64,000 nt of DNA from Mesorhizobium_K sp040049215 (GCF_040049215.1 NZ_JBDZDN010000008.1:29221-93220); one strand, 5' to 3'. Positions 33,999-42,196 are shown, numbered from the stretch's first letter. Translations and numbers: made by a program. The notes: generated by a model not told the origin, from the letters alone.

Positions 33999-34872
33999 AA
34001 TCGCATGCGTCGTGGATGCCAGGGCAGAACTCGGCGAGGGGACCCTCTGGGACCCCGAAGCGGCCGTGCTCTGGTGGATTGATATCTGGCAGAAGCAGAT
34101 CCATCGCTTCGACCCCGCGACGGGCAGGGACGACATTTTCGAGGCGCCGGAATATCTCGGCTGCCTTGGTTTGCGCGAGAAGGGTGGGCTGGTGCTAACC
34201 CTGGCCAGCGGCTTCCATTTCTTCGATCCCGCGACTGGCGTCTTTGAGCCGATCGCCGACCCAGAAGCGCATATGCCGCACACGCGTTTCAACGACGGCA
34301 AGCCCGACCGGCAAGGCCGCTTCTGGTCCGGCACGATGTTCGAGGTGCCGGGAAAACCTATCGAGTTCGTCGGCGCTCTCTACCGCATGGATCCCGACCT
34401 GTCGGTCCACAAGATGATCGAGGGTGTCGGGTGCTGCAACGGATTGGCGTTTAGCCCGGACAGCCGGACCTTGTATTTCTCCGACAGCCACTCCGGCCGC
34501 GTCGACTCCTACGATTTCGACCCCGTGACGGGCGACATCGAGAACCGGCGCACCTTCATCGACATGACGGTGACAGGCGGCGTCGCCGATGGAGCAACGG
34601 TCGATGCAGAGGGTTGCTATTGGGTCACCATCCCGGTCACCAGCAAGGTCTGCCGCTACGATCCCCAGGGCAAGCTGATGCAGACCGTCGTCCTGCCGAC
34701 CGACCTGCCCACCTGCTGCGAGTTTGGTGGCAAGGATCTCGACATTCTCTACGTGACATCCGCCGTGCTGAAGCGCCCAGCCTCGCATTTCGTGGGCCAG
34801 CAGAACCCCGGCGGGCTCTTTGCCATCGATGTCGGCGTCAAGGGCCTGACGCTGCCGGCTTTCCGGGGCTAG
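33991..34872 (+). CDS. SMP-30/gluconolactonase family lactonase
   Basis: A 293-residue six-bladed beta-propeller of the regucalcin/gluconolactonase family. The metal-binding Glu is in LGEGTLWDP, and HTRFNDGKPDRQGRFWSGTM, CCNGLAFSPDSRTLYFSDS and the VADGATVDAEG blade motifs supply the Asn and Asp ligands. It hydrolyses an aldonolactone to the aldonic acid, the step just before the dehydratases of this island. The ATG at 33991 overlaps the permease gene by 8 nt, so it belongs to the transporter operon. Its 3-prime end overlaps the opposite-strand permease gene by 4 nt. Confidence 0.9.
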   Translation: MVEIACVVDARAELGEGTLWDPEAAVLWWIDIWQKQIHRFDPATGRDDIFEAPEYLGCLGLREKGGLVLTLASGFHFFDPATGVFEPIADPEAHMPHTRFNDGKPDRQGRFWSGTMFEVPGKPIEFVGALYRMDPDLSVHKMIEGVGCCNGLAFSPDSRTLYFSDSHSGRVDSYDFDPVTGDIENRRTFIDMTVTGGVADGATVDAEGCYWVTIPVTSKVCRYDPQGKLMQTVVLPTDLPTCCEFGGKDLDILYVTSAVLKRPASHFVGQQNPGGLFAIDVGVKGLTLPAFRG

Positions 34873-35558
34873 GCGACCGACATCACGAGCGGCTCGACCT
34901 TGCGCGCCACGCCGACCGAGAACCGGCGCTCCAGATAGCCGGCGTAGAGCGACAGCGGCCAGCAGAGCGCGAAATAGATCAGCGAGACCGTCCCGAACAC
35001 CATGACGGGCTGGAAGGTCACCGTGTTGACCTGCGTGGCCGCGCGCGCCAGTTCGGTCAGCCCGATCAGCGACGCCACCGATGTCGTTTTCACGATCTGC
35101 ACCATGAACCCCACTGTCGGCGGCAGCATCAGGCGCACGGCCTGCGGGATGATGACCAGCCTGAGCGTGCGCAGGAAGCGGAAGCCCAGTGCCGTCGATG
35201 CCTCCCACTGGCCTTTGGGAATTGCCTCGATGGACCCGCGAAAGATTTCGCCGAAGAAGGCGCCTGCGTTGAGGCAGAAGGTGAGCGCAGCGGCGAACCA
35301 CACATCCGGGCGATAGCCCAGGAAGGACGACCCGTAATAGATCATGAAGAGCTGGATGAGGATCGGCGTTCCCATGAAGAACTGGATGTAGCCGATGGCC
35401 AGCCAGCGCAGCGGCCTGGCGGGCGCCACCCGGATTGCAGCGATGACCAGTCCGAGAGCGCCGCCGCCCACGAAAGTGATGAGCGCCAGCAGGATCGTCC
35501 AGCGCGTCGCCGAAAGCAGGAACATCAGCTCGTTGGGGCCGAAATCGCGCAGGCTCAT
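34869..35558 (-). CDS. PAAT-type ABC transporter permease B
   Basis: A 229-residue inner-membrane protein of the polar amino acid (HisM/GlnP) permease family with about five transmembrane segments. The ATPase-contact loop reads EIFRGSIEAIPKGQWEASTALG. It starts 2 nt after the other permease stop and is the last gene of this minus-strand group. No ATP-binding protein gene follows; the next gene is convergent. It would need an ATPase encoded elsewhere. Its operon carries the island's GATTATAATAG motif, so an acidic sugar derivative is as plausible as an amino acid. Confidence 0.9.
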   Translation of the reverse strand: MSLRDFGPNELMFLLSATRWTILLALITFVGGGALGLVIAAIRVAPARPLRWLAIGYIQFFMGTPILIQLFMIYYGSSFLGYRPDVWFAAALTFCLNAGAFFGEIFRGSIEAIPKGQWEASTALGFRFLRTLRLVIIPQAVRLMLPPTVGFMVQIVKTTSVASLIGLTELARAATQVNTVTFQPVMVFGTVSLIYFALCWPLSLYAGYLERRFSVGVARKVEPLVMSVA

Positions 35559-35560
35559 CG

Positions 35561-36232
35561 CTAGACCTTCCAGCGGAACATCAGTTTGCCCAGACCCGCG
35601 AAGAGAAGGCTCGCGGCCTGGATCAGCACGAAATAAATGACCGCGATGACGATGTAGACCTCGAAGCTGCGGAACGTCTGCATCACCAGATTGTTCGCGA
35701 TCGCCGTCAGTTCCTCGGCCGCGATGGCGCCGACGATGGAGGTTCCCATGATCTGGAGGATGAATTGCGCGGACAGCGAGGGGTAAACGGCGCGGATCGC
35801 CGGCGCGAGCACGACGTGCCGGATGATGCGGTAGCGGCTGAGACCAAGCGACTTGGCCGCTTCGATCTGTCCCTCCGGAATGGATTCAATGCCCGCGCGC
35901 AGGATTTCCGTCGCATAAGCGCCGAGGTGGATCGACAACGCCAAGATCGCTGCGGTGTTGCTCGACAGCTTCAGTCCGAACAGCGGCAGCGAGAAGAAGA
36001 CGAAATAGAGCTGGATCAGCAGCGGCGTGTTGCGGATCAGTTCGACATAGGCTGCGATCGGCCATGAAACCCAGCGCGGCCCGAGTGACCGGCCTGTCGC
36101 GCCGAGCACGCCGATCGCGGTGCCGATGACGATCGAGAGGATGGCAAGCTCGATCGTCTGCACCAGGCCGGCAAGCAGCCGGTCCAGGTGAATGAGCACA
36201 GGTCCGAATTGCAGGGCGGTTTGCATCAGCAT
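35561..36232 (-). CDS. PAAT-type ABC transporter permease A
   Basis: A 223-residue permease of the HisM/GlnP family. It has about five hydrophobic segments, ELIRNTPLLIQLYFVFFSLP near residue 65, and the coupling loop EILRAGIESIPEGQIEAAKSLG. It follows the binding-protein gene across a GC-rich hairpin and is directly followed by the second permease gene. Together they should form the membrane channel. Nothing in the sequence is abnormal. Confidence 0.9.
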   Translation of the reverse strand: MLMQTALQFGPVLIHLDRLLAGLVQTIELAILSIVIGTAIGVLGATGRSLGPRWVSWPIAAYVELIRNTPLLIQLYFVFFSLPLFGLKLSSNTAAILALSIHLGAYATEILRAGIESIPEGQIEAAKSLGLSRYRIIRHVVLAPAIRAVYPSLSAQFILQIMGTSIVGAIAAEELTAIANNLVMQTFRSFEVYIVIAVIYFVLIQAASLLFAGLGKLMFRWKV

Positions 36233-36252
36233 CCCGTCGCAGGAGCAGGGGA

Positions 36253-36275
36253 GGGCGGAGCCGCTGGCCCCGCCC
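36253..36275 (-). terminator. Intercistronic hairpin after the PAAT binding-protein gene
   Basis: GGGCGG-a-GCC pairs with GGC-c-CCGCCC across a 3-nt loop, with one internal mismatch. There is no T-run on the minus strand, so an mRNA-stabilising role is more likely than termination. Its place matches the hairpin at 30449. Confidence 0.4.
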
Positions 36276-36288
36276 CATGATCACGAGA

Positions 36289-37110
36289 TCAGAATACCGG
36301 CAGCGGCGGAAGCGGCTGGTTGCGGTATTTCATCGATAGGGCTTCGAGCGTGCCGTCTGTCTTGAGCGTGAACAGCCAAGTGTTGATCCACTGCCTGAGA
36401 TTGTCGTTGCCCTTGGCCACGCCAATGCCGAAGTAGAAGGTTTTCAGAATGTATTTCTGCTCGAAATCGTCGCCGTTCTGCGCCTTCTTCAGATAGATTT
36501 CGCCATAGTCACCGCCGCCCATGGCGTCGATCTGCCCGGAGACCATGGCCTGCAACAGCGACGAATAGTCGTCGAAGCGCAAGATTTCGATGCCGGGGTT
36601 GGCTTCAGCAGCGGCCGTCAGCAGCCCGTCCTCTCCCGTGCCGCGCGTGAGGCCGACCTTCTTGCCGACGAGATCGGCATGGCCTTTGATGGCGGTGCTC
36701 TTTGGAGCGATCACCACTGCCGACTGGCCCGCGTAGGGGATCGAATAGTCGATCTGGATAGCGCGGGCTGCCGTGATCGAGAAGATCGAGATCACAGCGT
36801 CGACCTGCTTGGTCAGCAGCGAGGGAATGCGACCCGGCGATGTGACGGTGACGAATTCCACCGGCACGCCAAGCGCTTCGCCCATCTTGTTGGCGACCTC
36901 TATGTCGAAGCCGGTCGGTTTTAGATCTTCGCCCAGAAAGCCGTAAGGCGGCGTCGTCGTGTCGATCGCAACGATCAGCTTTCCGCGTGCGATGATCTCG
37001 TCGACCGTCTGCGCCGAAGCTGATGAAGCCGCAATCAGAGACAGGGCAAACGTCATGGCGGCAATCACGCCACCTGCCCAGAAACGCTTCAGGAAACCTT
37101 GCATCATCAT
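36289..37110 (-). CDS. PAAT-type ABC transporter substrate-binding protein
   Basis: A 273-residue periplasmic binding protein of the bacterial solute-binding family 3. A signal peptide runs to about residue 34 (ASSASAQT). The ligand strand IVAIDTTTPPYGFLGEDLKPTGFDIEVA and the later VGKKVGLTRGTGEDG and DYSSLLQAMVSGQIDA motifs are typical. It starts at one of three consecutive Met codons. The promoter region holds copy D of the repeated ATTATAAT site. The ligand may be an amino acid, an opine or a sugar acid; the island context favours a molecule related to the sugar pathway. Confidence 0.9.
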   Translation of the reverse strand: MMMQGFLKRFWAGGVIAAMTFALSLIAASSASAQTVDEIIARGKLIVAIDTTTPPYGFLGEDLKPTGFDIEVANKMGEALGVPVEFVTVTSPGRIPSLLTKQVDAVISIFSITAARAIQIDYSIPYAGQSAVVIAPKSTAIKGHADLVGKKVGLTRGTGEDGLLTAAAEANPGIEILRFDDYSSLLQAMVSGQIDAMGGGDYGEIYLKKAQNGDDFEQKYILKTFYFGIGVAKGNDNLRQWINTWLFTLKTDGTLEALSMKYRNQPLPPLPVF

Positions 37111-37244
37111 TCCTCCCGTTTTGTCACGCGCGCCAGAGCATCAACGCCATTCGTTCGGCGCGCGTACCGCCCGATGACGCGAAAACCTCCGCAAGCCCTT
37201 GAACACTCCTCCAGCGATCAAGGCCACGTCGTTCATAATGCTAT

Positions 37245-37256
37245 ACTATTATAATC
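37245..37256 (-). promoter_or_regulatory. Repeated GATTATAATAGC-like site, copy D
   Basis: On the minus strand this reads GATTATAATAGT, one base different from copies A and B, and shares the flank AGA with copy A. It lies about 135 bp before the PAAT binding-protein start and marks the right border of the island. Confidence 0.5.
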
Positions 37257-37603
37257 TCTTTAGCATCGATCTTTTGATGGCGCGACTGCAAATAGCAGAC
37301 CCGCATCCCCTACAAATGCCCGTCCATCGCCCTAGTTTGCTCAGGTCGCGCCGAAGGCAGGTTTGCTAGCGATTTGGGCGTACGGGCGCGACAGCGGCCA
37401 ACAAACCGATTCCAGCCATTTGCACCGAGTTGGTGCAGACTCAACCCGGGGGGTCAAATGACTTGGGCTTTGTCTGCACCGTCTGTTATGCCGTCTGTCC
37501 CCGCCGAGCCGCCAACTAGAACCGCGGTGAAGCCGGCTAGCGCGGTGACGCTCTCTCCGCCATCATTAAACTCGGAGCTATTCAGCCGGTTGACCGAGGG
37601 CAA
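37257..37603. other. Gap between sugar island and terminase gene
   Basis: No convincing gene. The only candidate is a 49-codon TTG-started frame on the minus strand (37603 to 37454) directly after the terminase stop; it has no ribosome site and no recognisable motif. The region is where the island meets the phage-like block. Confidence 0.4.
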
Positions 37604-39064
37604 TCAGAACGGTCCGATTGTGATCGGACCGGCAAAGGACACACGAGGTCCTGAACGGTTATTCCCCGCCAGCATTTGCGATAATGCATCCACTTGGTCG
37701 TCGTAGCGGCCATAGGGGAAAGCTTGCATTTCTGCCATGAACGCTTCGAGCCAGTCAGCTTTTTCCGGAAGTCTGACATCGCCCGCCTCGATGCGGTGTG
37801 ACTGTATCGAAAGTCTCTCGACTTTCCCACCGCGCGGCCTGATTGCAATCGGTGTTGGAATTCCCGGCCGATTGAGTTCGCGCAGATCGGCGACCAAAGG
37901 ATCCCCGTTTGCCGAAGCCTCAATCAGAATGACGTTGGCGGCATGTTGACGTGCCAGGTCAACGACGGCCCGCCTTTGCGCAGGGTAGTTGAGGCGCTGC
38001 CGAAAGACGTCTGTCACAAACACCTGGTTGCCATCGATAAATGCGGTTATGCAGACCGAAAAGTCATTGGTCTCTTCGTCTTTCACCGCGAGGTCCCAGC
38101 TCTGAACGACAAAGCGCTTGGTCTCGGATAGAGGCAGAGCTGCGTACCTCCCGAACCAACTCGGCCTTATCAGATTTCCTTCAGCCGGGATCGGCGACTG
38201 CTGGAACTGGGCGCTGAAGTGAAACGTACCCATCTCCGCCTTGAGCCGCTCGAGAGCCTCGAGTGGCTCGCGTGCAGCATGCAAGGGCTCTCCAATACGG
38301 CGATGATGGTGGTTACCGCCGCCCAGCTCGACGCGTTCATCCTCAATCGCGATCGCCGGCAGGTTCAAGTGTATCCAGCCGCCTTGTTCCATGAGATGAC
38401 CCGCAAGATCATCCACGTGCACGCGCTGCATAACCAGAACGATCGCATCGTTCTGCCGGTCATCCAAGCGAGACGCAAGCGTGTTGCTATACCAATCAAG
38501 AGTTGTCGCGCGTCGTCTTTCAGACTGTGCTTCGTCGGGTTTGTGAGCATCATCGATGACGATCAGAGAACCCCCGCGGCCTGTAAGCGTACCTCCGACC
38601 GATGTAGATAATCGGCCACCACGACGGGTGGTCTCGAAATCAAGGCTAGCGCTTCGCGAAGGGCTGATTCTAGTGTCAGGAAAAACCCGCCGATACCATT
38701 GAGACTCCATAACGGCCCGACAGTCGCGCGCAAATTTGGCAGCAAGATCTTCAGCGTACGAGACGCATACGATGCGCTTCGTGGGATCTTTGCCTAGAGC
38801 GAAGGCGGGGAGGGCAACCGAGGCACACAAGCTCTTCAGGGAGCGTGGCGGCATAGTGATTAGCAGCCGCTTCGTTTTGCCTTCCAGGACCTGCTCCAAC
38901 TGATAGCCGATCGCCCAAACATGCCAGTTTGGATCAAAGGCTTTTCCGCCTGAAATTTCACCAAAGCACTTGGCGGCGAAGCTTCCGAGATTGGTGCGCA
39001 GGGCTGCATCCAGTATCTCGCGCTTGGGCGGCAACGAGAATTGCGCTTTTGTTCGCTTTGTCAT
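37604..39064 (-). CDS. Phage terminase large subunit
   Basis: A 486-residue DNA-packaging motor protein with an N-terminal ATPase and C-terminal nuclease. The Walker A-like motif is MPPRSLKSL near residue 70 and Walker B is SLIVIDDAHKPDE. The nuclease half has QSWDLAVKDEETNDFSV, VILIEASANGDPL and a final DDQVDALSQML, supplying the acidic residues of the RNase H-like site. The ATG at 39064 overlaps the upstream stop as ATGA. It is intact, but no portal, capsid or tail gene follows, so it cannot package on its own. It is a phage or gene-transfer-agent relic, or part of a satellite. Confidence 0.9.
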   Translation of the reverse strand: MTKRTKAQFSLPPKREILDAALRTNLGSFAAKCFGEISGGKAFDPNWHVWAIGYQLEQVLEGKTKRLLITMPPRSLKSLCASVALPAFALGKDPTKRIVCVSYAEDLAAKFARDCRAVMESQWYRRVFPDTRISPSRSASLDFETTRRGGRLSTSVGGTLTGRGGSLIVIDDAHKPDEAQSERRRATTLDWYSNTLASRLDDRQNDAIVLVMQRVHVDDLAGHLMEQGGWIHLNLPAIAIEDERVELGGGNHHHRRIGEPLHAAREPLEALERLKAEMGTFHFSAQFQQSPIPAEGNLIRPSWFGRYAALPLSETKRFVVQSWDLAVKDEETNDFSVCITAFIDGNQVFVTDVFRQRLNYPAQRRAVVDLARQHAANVILIEASANGDPLVADLRELNRPGIPTPIAIRPRGGKVERLSIQSHRIEAGDVRLPEKADWLEAFMAEMQAFPYGRYDDQVDALSQMLAGNNRSGPRVSFAGPITIGPF

Positions 39065-39468
39065 TCGCGCCTCCCACCACTGGCATGCGCCAGCCAATCG
39101 GACAGGATCGCCTCGTCCTCTTCCCCGAGAACTGTCTTTGCCTCGTCCTGCTGCGACAGACCAATGGTCTGGGCAATCAGGTTGAGGACAATTTTCGCCG
39201 CGTTGGCATCTCCCTTAATGGCCTTGGTTGTGAGCGCCTTCAGCATCAATCGCTGCTTCGAAATCTTCAAAAGACGGCCGTTCTCGGTGACCTGAACGCG
39301 TTCCGCCAACTCTTCGGCCAGGTCAGTCTTGAGGTTCTTGGTGCCTTTAGGCCGACCCCTGGGGTTGCCCGACTGCCCAAGTTTGAACCGGCTGTGCAAC
39401 GGGGGCTTGCCGTACCCGACCTCTTCGCGAGCCCCGTCCCGCGGGGTCTTGTGCGGACGGTCACTCAT
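39061..39468 (-). CDS. DUF5681 domain protein
   Basis: A 135-residue protein with the DUF5681 signature near its N-terminus (RFKLGQSGNPRGRPKGTKN), a basic motif found in small proteins next to terminase genes. The C-terminal half is helical (RLMLKALTTKAIKGDANAAKIVLNLI). I chose the ATG at 39468, which overlaps the methyltransferase stop by 8 nt. Its position, just before the large subunit, suggests a small-terminase-like or packaging-associated role, but that is only inferred. Confidence 0.78.
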   Translation of the reverse strand: MSDRPHKTPRDGAREEVGYGKPPLHSRFKLGQSGNPRGRPKGTKNLKTDLAEELAERVQVTENGRLLKISKQRLMLKALTTKAIKGDANAAKIVLNLIAQTIGLSQQDEAKTVLGEEDEAILSDWLAHASGGRRE

Positions 39469-40756
39469 CGCGGTCACCGTCGAGGGTAACCAGCTCGGCC
39501 TCGTCGTGGGCGAAGGTCTCGTATCGCTGGATGATGCGGTCGCAATAGGTCGGATCCAGTTCGACGATGTATCCGCGGCGCCCGGTCTTGTGTGCTGCAA
39601 TAAGCGTCGAGCCGGATCCACCGAAGAGATCGAGGACAATACCGCCGCGTGACGACACGTCCTTGATGGCGTCGGCAATCATTTGCACGGGTTTCACCGT
39701 TGGATGCAGCGACAGCTCATCCATCCGACCGGCTTTGAGCGTGTTTACGCCCCGGTACTGCCAGACGTTGGTGCGGTAGCGCCCGTGCTGGCCGAGCTCG
39801 AATGTGTTGATGTGCGGGACAGCGCCGTTCTTGTAAGCGAAGATCAATTCGTGGCGAGAGCGATAGAAGCTGCCCATACCGCCGTTGTCTTTGGCCCAGA
39901 CGATAAGATTCTTTAGCTCGGCGTAGACACCGTTGGAGGCTGCGGCCATTTCCTCCATGTGGCGCCAGTCCATACAGATGAAGTGGATCGAGCCGTCGAC
40001 GCTGTATGCCACCAGGTTCTGGAAACTGGTGCGCAGGAAGTCAGTGAACTCGGCCGTGCTCATTTCGCCGCACGCCATCGCGAACTCGCGATGCTTCGTC
40101 CTTCCGGAGCCGCCGACATGCCCTTCGATCGGGACGTTGTAGGGCGGATCGGTAAACACCATCTCAGCCTTCTCGCCGTTCATCAGAGCGGCGAGCACGC
40201 TGCTGTCGAGCGCGGAGCCGCAAAGCAAACGATGCAGTCCGAGTTGCCAGACATCTCCCCGCCGGCAGCGAGGAGGCGCCACTTCAGGAACGACATCGTC
40301 CGCTGGATCGCCAGTCTCGACCACTGCGATACTATCAATCGCCCTATCGATCTCTGGAACCGAGAAGCCAGTTAGGCTAAGGTCGAACTTGAAATCCAAG
40401 TTCCTCAGCCCCATCAGCTCGTGGGCGACGATCTCGTCATCCCATTCGGAGTTGAGCGCGAGCTTGTTGTCGAACAGCACGTAGGCGCGCTTTTCTTCAG
40501 CAGACAAACCAGTTATCCGAACGCACGGTACCAACGGCATGCCGAGCATCTTCGCCGCTGCGAACCTGGCGTGACCGGCGAGGATCCTGCCGTCCTCGTC
40601 TACCTGAATGGGATTGTTGAATCCGTACCGCTCGATACCCCTTGCGAGCGTCCGGATTTGTTTTTTGGAGTGCTTGCGCGCATTGCGCTTATTGGTAGTT
40701 GGCTTTGAGATTGGCATCATCTCAACAGCCAAATCGAAACTCTGAGGCATAGTCAT
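39461..40756 (-). CDS. ParB-like domain fused to an adenine/cytosine-N4 DNA methyltransferase
   Basis: A 431-residue fusion. Residues about 15-110 form a ParB/Sulfiredoxin-type nuclease fold (NPIQVDEDGRILAGHARFAAAK). The rest is a beta-class methyltransferase, because the catalytic TDPPYN motif comes before the AdoMet-binding DLFGGSGSTLIAA motif. The class modifies exocyclic amino groups of adenine or cytosine. Such fusions are frequent beside terminases in alphaproteobacterial prophages and are usually solitary, without a restriction enzyme; none is visible here. GGAG precedes the ATG at 40756. Confidence 0.88.
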   Translation of the reverse strand: MTMPQSFDLAVEMMPISKPTTNKRNARKHSKKQIRTLARGIERYGFNNPIQVDEDGRILAGHARFAAAKMLGMPLVPCVRITGLSAEEKRAYVLFDNKLALNSEWDDEIVAHELMGLRNLDFKFDLSLTGFSVPEIDRAIDSIAVVETGDPADDVVPEVAPPRCRRGDVWQLGLHRLLCGSALDSSVLAALMNGEKAEMVFTDPPYNVPIEGHVGGSGRTKHREFAMACGEMSTAEFTDFLRTSFQNLVAYSVDGSIHFICMDWRHMEEMAAASNGVYAELKNLIVWAKDNGGMGSFYRSRHELIFAYKNGAVPHINTFELGQHGRYRTNVWQYRGVNTLKAGRMDELSLHPTVKPVQMIADAIKDVSSRGGIVLDLFGGSGSTLIAAHKTGRRGYIVELDPTYCDRIIQRYETFAHDEAELVTLDGDRDE

Positions 40757-40820
40757 GTTAGCTCCAGGGCTGGTTGACGTGCCCTGAAACTACGCGCATC
40801 GAGCGCCGCAAAAAATTTGT

Positions 40821-41570
40821 CTAAATTAAGTCGACAGAAGGCGCCATCATGGGTCGGCCGCCCGACCGAAGACCTTTGATCAAGTCGGGCACATTCGCAT
40901 ACCGCAGCCTCGCTTCAGATGCTTCCTGGAAGCAGGGATTGTATTCCGGCCCTGGCCAATCGTACGGCACGTGCCAGCTGTCCCGCGGCAGAAATGGCTC
41001 GGCCTTGTCGCGGTCCTGATAGTAGCTTCTGCCGCATTGTCCCAACAGCTCAGCCTCCCATAGGAAATACTGAAAATCAGTGTCGAGACCGTAGCCACTT
41101 TCTGGCGCGTGAATGAATTTTCCATCACGTATGCAATGAGCCGCCCATAGAGGCGCCACGGGAAAAAACCGTCGCCTGACAGCCCAAAGATAGGCGCGAG
41201 ATTTCGGAAATCCGGTTCCCTCGTAGGCTTTGGACACAATGGCGGCTGCGTGGTTCCAGGATGCCAGATCCGGTTCGTTCTGCATCAGACCGAAAAGCAC
41301 TTTCAGCATGTTGCCCATCGCAACACCTGCGAACCACCGCTTCTTCAGGTCGCGCGGCAGTTCGTCTTCTTCTGCCAGTTCTTCTTCCATTTTCGGCGTG
41401 AGTGGCACGCCAGCGTCTCGTAACTGGCGATAGGCCTTGTTCCGGAAGTGAGCCGCGTAGGCGGCGGCTCGGCGACGATCCTCCTCGTCCGTGCCGGGAT
41501 AGAGCATGACGCCGATCGTGGCGACGAGCGGCAGAGTATGGTCCAAGGGTAGGGTCGGCATATCCAGCAT
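40821..41570 (-). CDS. Uncharacterised protein of the terminase block
   Basis: A 249-residue soluble protein that I do not recognise. It has no signal peptide or membrane segment. The N-terminal half is charged and helical (EEDRRRAAAYAAHFRNKAYRQL); the middle is rich in aromatic residues (RAYLWAVRRRFFPVAPLWAAHCI); the C-terminus contains WHVPYDWPGPEYNPCF. A GGAGC ribosome site precedes the ATG. It is in the same orientation as the methyltransferase, DUF5681 and terminase genes and probably belongs to the same transcription unit. No function is proposed. Confidence 0.65.
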   Translation of the reverse strand: MLDMPTLPLDHTLPLVATIGVMLYPGTDEEDRRRAAAYAAHFRNKAYRQLRDAGVPLTPKMEEELAEEDELPRDLKKRWFAGVAMGNMLKVLFGLMQNEPDLASWNHAAAIVSKAYEGTGFPKSRAYLWAVRRRFFPVAPLWAAHCIRDGKFIHAPESGYGLDTDFQYFLWEAELLGQCGRSYYQDRDKAEPFLPRDSWHVPYDWPGPEYNPCFQEASEARLRYANVPDLIKGLRSGGRPMMAPSVDLI

Positions 41571-41821
41571 GCTCCAACGCCGATGCTATGGGATCAGAGT
41601 CCAAAGACCTCAGAATTGCAAGAGTAGTACCTGCGAGAAGCAATGCTGTTTCAGCAGCGGTATCGACGGCAAACCCATTGACTGCAGTCCGACTCAGTAC
41701 GTGTACGTTCTGTCTCCGTCGCTGGGAGGCTGCAAGAGGCGTGCTTTCGTGCTTTCGTCTCATGCCTCATGCAACCGCAACCTTGTTCGAGCACAATAAT
41801 TCACTGATGCGGGGGAGATAA

Positions 41822-41950
41822 TTCCCTGTTTGGTATCGTAGGGAATTTCCCCCTAAGCGTCGGGTTTTGCTACCTTATTCGGCAACGGACACTCGCCGAA
41901 GTGACCATTTTCGTGAAAATTCCCTGTAGATTCCCTGCGGAACAGGGAAT
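41822..41950. repeat. Cluster of TTCCCTG / CAGGGAA repeats
   Basis: TTCCCTG occurs at 41822, 41920 and 41931 and CAGGGAA at 41943. The last pair makes a perfect 8-bp inverted repeat (ATTCCCTG, 5-nt loop, CAGGGAAT). It lies just outside the terminase block and could be a recombination or protein-binding site. Confidence 0.5.
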
Positions 41951-41985
41951 GTCGGACGGAGACTGGTTCGCAGAAGACTGAGTGC

Positions 41986-42196
41986 ACCACCATCCAGTCT
42001 GCCTGTTTCGGGTAGTTTTCGAGCGTCTCGGAATAGCCCCGTCTTTTCCGCCGGTTAGCGGCCAGGCTGAGGCAACGTTTGGCGGAGAGACGGTGGTTCG
42101 GCTTGGAAACGGGGCACTTGGGCGAGTTGTCTCAGCGCGGCCATTTTCCCACCCAAACGTTTTCGGGTGCGATGGTTGGTGCATCACGACGATTGT
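41986..42196 (+). repeat. Diverged 211-bp repeat, copy 1
   Basis: This segment aligns to 58520-58731 on the same strand. By hand I count 129 identities over the first 200 bases without gaps. The first 18 bases (41986-42003) are identical to copy 2, and GCGATGGT-GGTGCATC near the end is also conserved. No gene is supported within it. Confidence 0.6.

Noticed and set aside
37374..37706. Plus-strand 110-codon frame at the terminase border
   Set aside because: Overlaps the terminase 3-prime end antisense, with no ribosome site or known motif.
38540..40756. Restriction-modification system
   Set aside because: Only the methyltransferase fusion is present; the neighbours are terminase-type packaging genes, not an endonuclease.
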